NCBI GenBank assembly: GCA_902470095.1
Contig: CABRFG010000027.1
Location: 1 to 27,303, forward strand
DNA: 27,303 nt
Direction of reading: 5' to 3'
Source of the DNA: an uncultured Collinsella sp.
GTDB lineage: Bacteria > Actinomycetota > Coriobacteriia > Coriobacteriales > Coriobacteriaceae
Of this stretch, positions 7,489 to 13,760 are shown piece by piece; the first letter of the stretch is position 1, and each line of letters starts with the position of its first letter. Both the position numbers and the translations under genes were made by a program. The notes under the pieces are model-generated. The model did no database searches, was not told where the DNA came from, and saw nothing but the letters and a program-made list of their open reading frames with translations.

Positions 7489-7956
7489 ATGAAGATCGGT
7501 ATCGGCAACGACCACGCCGCCGTCGAGCTCAAGAACATCATCTCCGAGCACCTGAAGGAGCGCGGCTGCGAGGTCGTGAACTTTGGCACCGACACCTCCG
7601 AGAGCTTTGACTACCCCATCGCCGGCTACAAGGTGGGTAAGGCCGTTGCCAACGGCGACGTCGACCTGGGCATCCTCATCTGTGGCACCGGTGTCGGAAT
7701 TAGCCTGGCTGCCAACAAGGTCGAGGGTGTACGTGCCGTCGTGTGCTCCGAGCCCTTCAGCGCCAAGCTCTCGCGCATGCACAACAATACCAACGTGCTC
7801 GCCTTTGGCGCCCGCGTCGTAGGCTCCGAGCTCGCCAAGATGATTGTCGACGAGTGGCTCGACGCAGAGTTTGAGGGCGGCCGCCACGAGCGTCGCGTCA
7901 ACCTTCTCAACGAGATCGACCACACGCGCGGCCTCAAGATTGTCGACGAGGCCTAA
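7489..7956 (+). CDS. rpiB: Ribose-5-phosphate isomerase B (RpiB/LacAB family)
   Basis: 155-residue sugar-phosphate isomerase. It interconverts ribose 5-phosphate and ribulose 5-phosphate in the pentose phosphate pathway. Seen: D8-H9 of GNDHAA, the catalytic Cys65 in the CGTGVGIS loop that stabilises the enediolate, H98 in RMHNNTNVLAFGAR, and the C-terminal GGRHERR phosphate-binding segment. Length is normal. The ATG follows GAGAGGAA. A TATCAT box at 7423-7428 may be its -10, without a convincing -35. LacA/LacB subunits are the alternative, but this single complete active-site set favours RpiB. It converges on ndk. Confidence 0.94.
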   Translation: MKIGIGNDHAAVELKNIISEHLKERGCEVVNFGTDTSESFDYPIAGYKVGKAVANGDVDLGILICGTGVGISLAANKVEGVRAVVCSEPFSAKLSRMHNNTNVLAFGARVVGSELAKMIVDEWLDAEFEGGRHERRVNLLNEIDHTRGLKIVDEA

Positions 7957-7987
7957 AGACCCACAAAGCCATACGCTAACGCCAGCT

Positions 7988-8022
7988 CCCGCCCGGAACA
8001 CACATCCGGACGGGGGCTCTTT
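7988..8022 (+). terminator. Terminator of rpiB
   Basis: CCCG-c-CCGGA (7988-7997) pairs with TCCGG-a-CGGG (8005-8014), followed by GGCTCTTT. The stem is 9 bp with one mismatch and the T tract is short. Confidence 0.6.
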
Positions 8023-8055
8023 AGTAGATTTCTACGCGTTTACCAGAAATCTACT
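8023..8055. repeat. 11-bp perfect inverted repeat between two terminators
   Basis: AGTAGATTTCT (8023-8033) and its exact complement (8045-8055) flank ACGCGTTTACC. It sits between the rpiB and ndk terminators and is AT-rich, unlike the GC-rich hairpins next to it. It could be part of a dispersed palindromic repeat or a protein-binding dyad. Confidence 0.55.
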
Positions 8056-8057
8056 GG

Positions 8058-8095
8058 AATATAAAGGGCGCCACGGATGGAGTTCCGCGGCGCCC
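8058..8095 (-). terminator. Terminator of ndk
   Basis: On the minus strand, GGGCGCC-CGGA type arms (8066-8077 and 8084-8095, one mismatch, six-base loop) lead into TTTATATT (8058-8065). It lies about 40 bp after the ndk stop. Confidence 0.7.
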
Positions 8096-8133
8096 AAGCC
8101 ACACGCTAACAGCTTTAAGGAGTCAAAGCTGGT

Positions 8134-8538
8134 TTAGCCAAAGAAGCGCTTGATCTCGATCTCGGCGTTCTCCAGGCAGTCGGAACCGTGGATTACGTTG
8201 GCGTTGACATCGACAGCGAAGTCGCCGCGAATGGTGCCGGGGGCAGCATCAAGCGGGTTGGTAGCACCCATAAGGGTGCGCATCTTGGAGACAGCGGAGA
8301 GACCGGAAACGACCATCTTGACGACCGGACCGCTCGTCATAAAGTCGCAGAGACCGCCAAAGAAGGGCTTGTCGGCCAGATGGGCGTAGTGCTCCTCGAC
8401 GGTAGCGCGCTCGAGCGTGGTCATCTCCATGCGCTCGATGACAAGGCCGCTGCGCTCGATGCGAGCAACAATCTCGCCGATCTTGCGATCGCGCACGGCG
8501 TCGGGCTTAATCATGATGAAGGTCTTCTCGATAGCCAT
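8134..8538 (-). CDS. ndk: Nucleoside diphosphate kinase
   Basis: 134-residue NDK. It passes phosphate from ATP to nucleoside diphosphates through a phosphohistidine. The active-site His117 lies in NVIHGSD; IMIKPDAV (8-15) and the RTLMGATNP segment are also typical. Residue 121 after HGSD is Cys where Ser is common (HGSDS), a tolerated position. The frame is open upstream to 8580, but the ATG at 8538 is right because GAAAGG precedes it and the family begins with this MAIEKTFIMI sequence. It is a single gene with its own promoter and terminator. Confidence 0.96.
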   Translation of the reverse strand: MAIEKTFIMIKPDAVRDRKIGEIVARIERSGLVIERMEMTTLERATVEEHYAHLADKPFFGGLCDFMTSGPVVKMVVSGLSAVSKMRTLMGATNPLDAAPGTIRGDFAVDVNANVIHGSDCLENAEIEIKRFFG

Positions 8539-8601
8539 AAGGTAGCCTTTCAAGTAGGTTCGCGCGTGCCCAAGTCCCATTCCGGCACCCGCCTGGACTG
8601 C

Positions 8602-8630
8602 ATCGTAACAGAGTTTTAGCTGCAGTTAAA
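8602..8630 (-). promoter_or_regulatory. Candidate ndk promoter
   Basis: On the minus strand an extended -10, TGTTACGAT (core TACGAT at 8602-8607), has a weak -35, TTTAAC (8625-8630), 17 bp away. The same TGnTACGAT form occurs before the M18 aminopeptidase and before pit. Confidence 0.45.
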
Positions 8631-8839
8631 CAAAAAGCTGTTTATTGAAACGCTACAATTTATTAAAGCGCTCCATATGTGTCACTTCTGTTTCGAAGCC
8701 CGATTAGAGTACCATCCGACCGCGCATCAACCGCATCGAACCGAGCGGACGGTCGGTTGCCGCCCGTGAACGTACCCCATTCACAACCTGCCCAAAGGTC
8801 CTACAGAAGTTCTCGACAAGCCCCTCCCCCATAGCAACA
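8631..8839. other. Intergenic region ndk/argH, no gene seen
   Basis: Upstream DNA of ndk beyond its promoter. The only structure I see is CCGACCG at about 8717 complementary to CGGTCGG at about 8751. No open frame with an SD, and no tRNA-like fold. Confidence 0.4.
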
Positions 8840-8871
8840 AAATACGAGCGCCCGCAACAGCAGACGCCCGT
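8840..8871 (-). terminator. Probable argH terminator
   Basis: On the minus strand, ACGGGCG (8865-8871) pairs with CGCTCGT (8844-8850, one G-U) and runs into ATTTTGTT. It lies about 55 bp after the argH stop; the loop is long and GC-rich. Confidence 0.5.
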
Positions 8872-8924
8872 AAAAGCAAAAAACGATTTATCAATAAATG
8901 GCCAAAGCCGCTTCAGCCAAACCC

Positions 8925-10355
8925 TTACTTTGCCCCGTGGCCCATCTCGACGACCTTAGTCAGCGATCCAAACACGCCCTCGTCGGCCACGAGCTGCACC
9001 TCGGCACGCTGCAGCTGCACGGCAACGGCGGCAGGGGCGGTACCGCCCTCGGTCGTGCGCGCGGCGACAATCGACGGGATGTCGAGCGCCTCGGTAATGT
9101 CGTGCTCAAAGAGCGGGCTTGCCTCCTGGAACACTTCAAACGGCAGGTCCTCAAGATTGCAGCCACGCTTCTCGCACATCAGGACCAGATGGCCCACCAC
9201 GGCATGTGCCTCGCGGAACGGCAGGCCACGCTTGGCCAGGTAATCGGCAACATCGGTGGCGGCAAGGTGTCCCACGCCGCACTCGCGCGCCATGGCATCC
9301 TCGTTGACGGTCCAGGTCGAAATCATGCCAGCCATAACCGACAGGCACTGCATGAGTGTATGGGCGGTATCGAGCGCGCCCTCCTTGTCCTCCTGCAGGT
9401 CCTTGTTATAAGCAAGCGGCAAGCCCTTCATGGTCACGAGCAGCTGCACCAGGTTGCCATAGACTCGGCCGCTCTTGCCGCGGATAAGCTCGGCAAAGTC
9501 GGGGTTCTTCTTCTGCGGCATGATGGACGAGCCGGTGGAGTAGGAGTCGGAAAGCGTGATAAAGCCAAATTCGGAGCTCGACCACAGCACGATCTCCTCG
9601 GAAAGACGCGACAGGTGCATCGCCATGACGGAGCCGGCGTAATGCAGATCGAGCAGGAAATCACGGTCGGAAACCGCATCGAGCGAGTTGGGAATCACGC
9701 CCGCAAAGCCAAGTTCGGCAGCCGTCATCTGGCGATCGAGCGGATAACTCGTACCGGCAAGCGCGGCAGCACCCAGCGGACAGTTGTCGGCGGCATCAAA
9801 GGCGGCCTTCAAGCGTGTAAAGTCGCGCGCGAACATCCAGGAATACGCCAGCAGATGATGCGAGAGCAGCACGGGCTGAGCGTGCTGCATATGCGTGTAA
9901 CCCGGCAGAATCACCTTGTCGTACTTCTTAGCCGCATCCACCAGCACATGGCGCAGCTCAAGATTGGCCTCCATGAGCTCCTTGGCCAGAGCCTTGACGC
10001 CCAGGCGCGTGTCGGTCGCCACCTGGTCGTTGCGCGAACGCCCGGTATGCAAGCGCTTACCGGCCTCACCGATGCGACGCGTCAGCTCGCTCTCGATAGA
10101 CATATGAATGTCCTCGTCGTTGATATCGAAGGTGAAGTTGTCGGCATCGATATCCTGCTCGATTCCGGTCAGGCCCTCGGCAATCGCCTGCTCGTCCTCG
10201 GCACTGATGATGCCCTGGGCGGCCAGCATCTTGGCATGTGCCTTAGAGCCGGCGATATCCTGCTTATAGAGATGTTTGTCGACCGGCAGCGACGCGCCAA
10301 ACTCCTGCGTGACCTCGGCCACGCCCGCCTCAAAACGACCGCCCCAAAGAGCCAT
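8925..10355 (-). CDS. argH: Argininosuccinate lyase
   Basis: 476-residue member of the fumarase/aspartase superfamily. It splits argininosuccinate into arginine and fumarate, the last step of arginine synthesis. Seen: TGRSRNDQVATD (104-115), YTHMQHAQP (153-161) with the catalytic His region, and the signature loop GSSIMPQKKNPD (275-286) with the catalytic Ser. Length is normal. The open frame extends 25 codons further, but the ATG at 10355 is preceded by AAAGGGGAC and the family starts MALWGGRF. It follows argG on the same strand, but a strong terminator and a small gene lie between them, so argH may depend partly on readthrough or on its own promoter. Confidence 0.96.
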   Translation of the reverse strand: MALWGGRFEAGVAEVTQEFGASLPVDKHLYKQDIAGSKAHAKMLAAQGIISAEDEQAIAEGLTGIEQDIDADNFTFDINDEDIHMSIESELTRRIGEAGKRLHTGRSRNDQVATDTRLGVKALAKELMEANLELRHVLVDAAKKYDKVILPGYTHMQHAQPVLLSHHLLAYSWMFARDFTRLKAAFDAADNCPLGAAALAGTSYPLDRQMTAAELGFAGVIPNSLDAVSDRDFLLDLHYAGSVMAMHLSRLSEEIVLWSSSEFGFITLSDSYSTGSSIMPQKKNPDFAELIRGKSGRVYGNLVQLLVTMKGLPLAYNKDLQEDKEGALDTAHTLMQCLSVMAGMISTWTVNEDAMARECGVGHLAATDVADYLAKRGLPFREAHAVVGHLVLMCEKRGCNLEDLPFEVFQEASPLFEHDITEALDIPSIVAARTTEGGTAPAAVAVQLQRAEVQLVADEGVFGSLTKVVEMGHGAK

Positions 10356-10473
10356 GGGATCGTCCCCTTTCATCAAATACCAAACGAAGCGCCCAAAGCA
10401 ATGCGCCATGTCGCTAAAGCGATTTACCAACCGCTAGTTTTGCACATTCCCCACTGCATGCGGGGCCATGTAG

Positions 10474-10644
10474 CTAATTTGCAAAGAAGTGACGCACCAT
10501 GCACTTGGCACCCAACGTCTCCCTCCGGATGTTGCCCTGCGAACCGTCAATCCAAGCCTTCAGGCTCATAGGGACGTCCTCGACCTTTGCAGCATCGAGC
10601 TCGGGCGCGAGGGCAAATAAAGCATGCGCGATGACATTGAACAT
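10474..10644 (-). CDS. Small hypothetical protein (56 aa) between argG and argH
   Basis: 56 codons beginning MFNVIAHALFALAPEL and ending VRHFFAN. The ATG has a strong SD, GAGGAGT, at good spacing. Third-position GC is high, like the neighbouring genes. It begins about 45 bp after the strong argG terminator and ends about 120 bp before argH. It has a short hydrophobic N-terminal stretch (about 4-13) followed by a charged part (VEDVPMSLKAWIDGS), with no motif I recognise. It could be a real small protein or a leader-type ORF for argH. Confidence 0.5.
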   Translation of the reverse strand: MFNVIAHALFALAPELDAAKVEDVPMSLKAWIDGSQGNIRRETLGAKCMVRHFFAN

Positions 10645-10688
10645 ATTGGATACTCCTCATATATAGGCGCAAGGCCGACAAATTGATA

Positions 10689-10722
10689 GAAAGAGCCCCG
10701 CCGGACAACCCCGGCGGGGCTC
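10689..10722 (-). terminator. Strong terminator downstream of argG
   Basis: A perfect 12-bp stem GAGCCCCGCCGG with CCGGCGGGGCTC (10693-10704 and 10711-10722) with a six-base loop leads on the minus strand into TTTCTATC. It lies about 155 bp after the argG stop. The intervening sequence (10723-10877) has a further small hairpin, GCCGC-gctt-GCGGC, but no convincing gene. Confidence 0.75.
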
Positions 10723-10877
10723 GGACTCAGCCGCAAGCGCGGCGTCATATATGCGGGCGGAACGTAGGGGCCACCGATGTTAAGAAGTGTCAGCAAGCAT
10801 AACGAAAGGTAGGGACCCCGTGCGCCCGTTTTGTATCACGCGGATGGGCCGCGCGGATACCAAGGGAAGGAAAAGCC

Positions 10878-12104
10878 TTAGGCCTGGGCGGCAGCAGAGC
10901 TGGGACCCTGGACCTTTGCCCACGTCTTGAGCGACAGCGTATCGATCTCGATAAAGCCGGCGCTGGCCTTCTCGTCAAACGTGGTGTCGCGGTCGTAGGT
11001 AGCCAGACCGTAGTCGTAGAGGCTGAAGGGGCTCTTGCGGCCGACGACATGGCAGTTGCCCTTAAAGAACTTCAGGCGGACGGTGCCGGTCACGAACTTC
11101 TGGGTGTCGGCCATAAAGGCGTCGAGCGCGTTCTTGAGCGGGCTGTACCACTGGCCGTTATACACGGCGGTGGCCCAATCCTGCTCGAGCTTAATCTTAG
11201 TCTTGAGCAAGTCGCCCTCGACGCAAATGTCCTCGAGCGCCTTGTGGGCGGTGATGAGCGTCAGGGCGCCGGGAACCTCATAGCACTCGCGGCTCTTGAG
11301 GCCCACCAGACGGTCCTCAACCAGGTCGAGACGGCCAAAGCCGTTGTCGCCCGAAATCTTGTTGAGAGCGACGACGATCTCGGAGAGCTTCATCTTCTTG
11401 CCGTCGACGGCGACGGGCTTGCCGGCCTCAAACTCAATCTCGGTATACGTCGGGGTGTCGGGCGTGTCCTCGGGATTCTTGGTCATAACCCAAGCGTCGT
11501 CGAGCGGCTCGTTCCAGGGATCCTCCAGGTGGCCGCACTCAATGGCACGACCCCACAGGTTGTCGTCGATTGAATAGGGGTTGTCGTTGGCACCCTCGGG
11601 AACCGGCACGTTGTGAGCGTGGGCATAGGCGACCTCGTCGGGACGGCACTTCAGGTCCCACTCGCGAACCGGGGCGATAACCTTGAGCTCGGGGTCGAGG
11701 GCCTTGACGGCAGCCTCGAAGCGGACCTGGTCGTTACCCTTGCCGGTGCAGCCGTGGGCGACGTAGGTCGCGCCAAACTCGTGAGCGACCTCGACAAGCT
11801 TCTTGGCGAGCAGCGGGCGAGACAGGGCGGAGAGCAGCGGGTACTTGTTCTCGTACATGGAGTTTGCAGCGATGGCCTTAGTCAGGAACTCATCGGAGAA
11901 CTCGTCGCGCAGGTCGAGCACCTGGCAATCGAGAACGCCCAGGTCGAGCGCCTTCTGCTTCTTGGCATCCAGTCCGGTCTCTTCCTGGCCCACGTTGCCG
12001 CAGACGCAAACGACATCGAGATTCTTCTCGTCCTGGAGCCACTTGACACATACGGATGTATCAAGACCACCGGAATATGCGAGAACGACTTTTTCCTTGC
12101 TCAT
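10878..12104 (-). CDS. argG: Argininosuccinate synthase
   Basis: 408-residue ATP pyrophosphatase. It joins citrulline and aspartate to give argininosuccinate, feeding argH downstream. The P-loop AYSGGLDTSV lies at residues 9-18. GCTGKGNDQVRFE, the YSIDDNLWGRAIECG segment and EPLDDAW are the family citrulline and aspartate binding regions. The ATG at 12104 is preceded by GAAAGGAAAC and the family starts at MSKEKVVLAYSGG; the longer frame (to 12155) is not needed. Upstream DNA (12105-12240) is AT-rich with a TATATG box near 12160-12170, but I cannot point to a certain promoter or an ArgR box. Confidence 0.97.
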   Translation of the reverse strand: MSKEKVVLAYSGGLDTSVCVKWLQDEKNLDVVCVCGNVGQEETGLDAKKQKALDLGVLDCQVLDLRDEFSDEFLTKAIAANSMYENKYPLLSALSRPLLAKKLVEVAHEFGATYVAHGCTGKGNDQVRFEAAVKALDPELKVIAPVREWDLKCRPDEVAYAHAHNVPVPEGANDNPYSIDDNLWGRAIECGHLEDPWNEPLDDAWVMTKNPEDTPDTPTYTEIEFEAGKPVAVDGKKMKLSEIVVALNKISGDNGFGRLDLVEDRLVGLKSRECYEVPGALTLITAHKALEDICVEGDLLKTKIKLEQDWATAVYNGQWYSPLKNALDAFMADTQKFVTGTVRLKFFKGNCHVVGRKSPFSLYDYGLATYDRDTTFDEKASAGFIEIDTLSLKTWAKVQGPSSAAAQA

Positions 12105-12240
12105 GGCTGTTTCCTTTCGCCCTTGGTAGCTAGTTAGAACATCGGTCAGTTGCAAGTCATTTCAAGGCCATATACCGTGCAATATCAGGTTAAATAGCAA
12201 AAATCAGCACATACATGCCCTAGAAACATGCAGCAATGTC

Positions 12241-12609
12241 GTGCTAAAACCCAACGACCTCAAAATGACTCTGTTGAGGCATTGCGCCCCATGCGGACAG
12301 AGACGATTGTTATCGTCGTCGGGAAATTGCGCGCTGGCGTCGGATGGCATTGTCTGCAGTGGTGATGATCTTTACGAATTGCATCTGCCTCTCCTTTCAC
12401 GTATCGCCGGGCGCAATTCAAATATCGTAAACGGTACCTTTTACTCGGTAAGCGGTTGTTTTTCCGTCTCCGTTTTCGATGGTCGCTATATTACGCTAAA
12501 GTGCCCACAGCACAAGCGACAAATTCAAATTTCTGAAAAGTTTTTTCATTACTTTGTGAAGCGTGGTGCAAATACGCACCATTCCTGCGAAAATACGCTC
12601 GACTACTAG
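12241..12609 (+). CDS. Doubtful hypothetical ORF of atypical composition
   Basis: An open frame of up to 122 codons (possible ATG at 12265) filling the space between argG and the Cof-type HAD gene. No SD precedes either start. Codon choice is unlike the neighbours, with many AT-ending codons such as TTA, AAT, CAA and TTT. The product has four cysteines in the first half, a beta-rich looking middle (NGTFYSVSGCFSVSVFDG) and an amphipathic end. I recognise no family. It may be a recently acquired orphan or chance. The last bases upstream of 12659 carry the HAD gene's SD. Confidence 0.25.
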   Translation: MLKPNDLKMTLLRHCAPCGQRRLLSSSGNCALASDGIVCSGDDLYELHLPLLSRIAGRNSNIVNGTFYSVSGCFSVSVFDGRYITLKCPQHKRQIQISEKFFHYFVKRGANTHHSCENTLDY

Positions 12610-12658
12610 TTGATGGTTATAACGTCTGAAACAATCTCGAAACGAAAGGCGCATTTTT

Positions 12659-13486
12659 ATGCAAACTTACGAATCGGACGCCAACATCGGCAACATTAAG
12701 ATTCTCGCCGTCGATATGGACAAGACGCTGCTGACCGACGAGCGTGTGCTGCCCCAGGGTCTTGATGAGCGCCTGGACAAGCTCGCCGACGCCGGCATCG
12801 TATTCTGCCCCGCCAGCGGACGTCCCGCCCCCAAGCTCGAGGAGATGTTCGAGGGCATCAAAAATCGCCTTGCTTTTTGTCCCGACAACGGAGCGTGCGT
12901 GATCTATCGCGGCAGCTATATCTATAAGAGCAATATTGACGTGGAGCTGTATCAGCAGGTCTTGAGCCGTGCCTCGGAGGATCCTCGCGCTGTCCCCGTC
13001 CTGTGCTGCTTCGACGAGTTCTACGTGCTTGCCCGCGACCATCAATACCACGACGAGATCAGCGTCTACTACAACACAATCAACTACGTCGACAGCTTTG
13101 AGGACCTTGATATCGAGTCCAACAAGATCTCAATCTTCTTCCCGGCCTATGATGCCGAGCCCGCTTTCCGCGAGACCTATAGCCCCGAGTTCTCGGACAA
13201 GCTCTACGTCACCAACGCCGGGCGCGAGTGGATCGACTTTATGAACCTGGGCGTCGACAAGGGCGCCGGCGTCGCGCACCTGTGCGAACACCTGGGCATC
13301 GATATCGCCGACGCCGCCGCCGTGGGCGATACGTACAACGACATCCCCATGCTGGAGCGCGTCGGTCACAGCTTTATCGTGGACAATGCCGAGGAGCACA
13401 TGAACGCGCATGCCAAATGGCGCATTCCGAGCAACAACGACGGGGGCGTACTGACGCTCATCGACGCCATCTTGGCGGCTCGTTAA
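12659..13486 (+). CDS. Cof-type HAD-IIB phosphatase
   Basis: 275-residue hydrolase of the Cof/YidA class. HAD motif I is AVDMDKTLL with D19 and D21, motif II is CPASGR (50-55), Lys201 is motif III, and GDTYNDIPML (223-232) is motif IV. The region from about 85 to 190 is the C2B-type cap. Such enzymes dephosphorylate small sugar phosphates or cofactors; the specific substrate is not readable. The ATG at 12659 follows AAAGG at nine bases. It converges on polA; the interval between them holds a long inverted repeat and a bidirectional terminator-like hairpin. Confidence 0.92.
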   Translation: MQTYESDANIGNIKILAVDMDKTLLTDERVLPQGLDERLDKLADAGIVFCPASGRPAPKLEEMFEGIKNRLAFCPDNGACVIYRGSYIYKSNIDVELYQQVLSRASEDPRAVPVLCCFDEFYVLARDHQYHDEISVYYNTINYVDSFEDLDIESNKISIFFPAYDAEPAFRETYSPEFSDKLYVTNAGREWIDFMNLGVDKGAGVAHLCEHLGIDIADAAAVGDTYNDIPMLERVGHSFIVDNAEEHMNAHAKWRIPSNNDGGVLTLIDAILAAR

Positions 13487-13497
13487 CGTGGCTCGTC

Positions 13498-13627
13498 GGA
13501 CCTGGCCGGGCGAGGCGGGTAAGTTTTTCGTTCGGTCAGGTCCTGGGCTCGCTCGGAAAGCACATTAAGTGCTTTCCGGCTCGTGCGGAATCTACGAAAA
13601 ACTTACCCGCCTCGCCCGGCCAGGTCC
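13498..13627. repeat. 130-bp element with perfect 34-bp inverted arms
   Basis: The left arm (13498-13531) begins GGACCTGGCCGGGCGAGG and ends TTTTTCGT. The right arm (13594-13627) is its exact reverse complement. The 62-bp centre holds a second hairpin, CGGAAAGCAC-attaa-GTGCTTTCCG (13554-13578), plus an extra CAGGTCCT that matches the right outer end. No ORF is present and I see no target-site duplication. It lies 12 bp after the HAD stop. It could be a nonautonomous mobile element, a palindromic repeat, or a very stable 3' RNA hairpin. Confidence 0.9.
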
Positions 13628-13694
13628 TAGGGTGACTTGCTTGCCGCCTAGATGGCGTCTTGGCGTCTAGATACTTGGCTGATTTTTTGGAATG

Positions 13695-13726
13695 AAGGGG
13701 GCTCCTTGTTGACAAGGAGCCCCCTT
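13695..13726. terminator. Bidirectional terminator-like hairpin between HAD and polA
   Basis: AAGGGGGCTCCTTG (13695-13708) pairs perfectly with 13713-13726 around TTGA. It lies about 35 bp after the polA stop. Neither side has a long T tract (CCCCCTTCTGG in the plus direction, CCCCCTTCATT in the minus), so it probably serves both converging genes with modest strength. Between it and the inverted repeat, GGCGTC occurs twice inside a CTAGA/TCTAG dyad. Confidence 0.6.
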
Positions 13727-13760
13727 CTGGTTTGGTTACTTTAGGGTTGTGGGCACTTCC

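Noticed and set aside
8581..8924. Search for tRNA or other RNA gene between ndk and argH
   Set aside because: No T-loop motif, CCA end or cloverleaf arms found; only a promoter, a weak dyad and a terminator.
8898..10571. 557-codon plus-strand open frame opposite argH
   Set aside because: Antisense shadow of a certain argH; high third-position GC removes stops on the other strand. No SD or known motif.
10566..10796. 76-codon minus-strand frame downstream of argG
   Set aside because: It runs through the strong argG terminator and overlaps the better-supported 56-codon gene in another frame.
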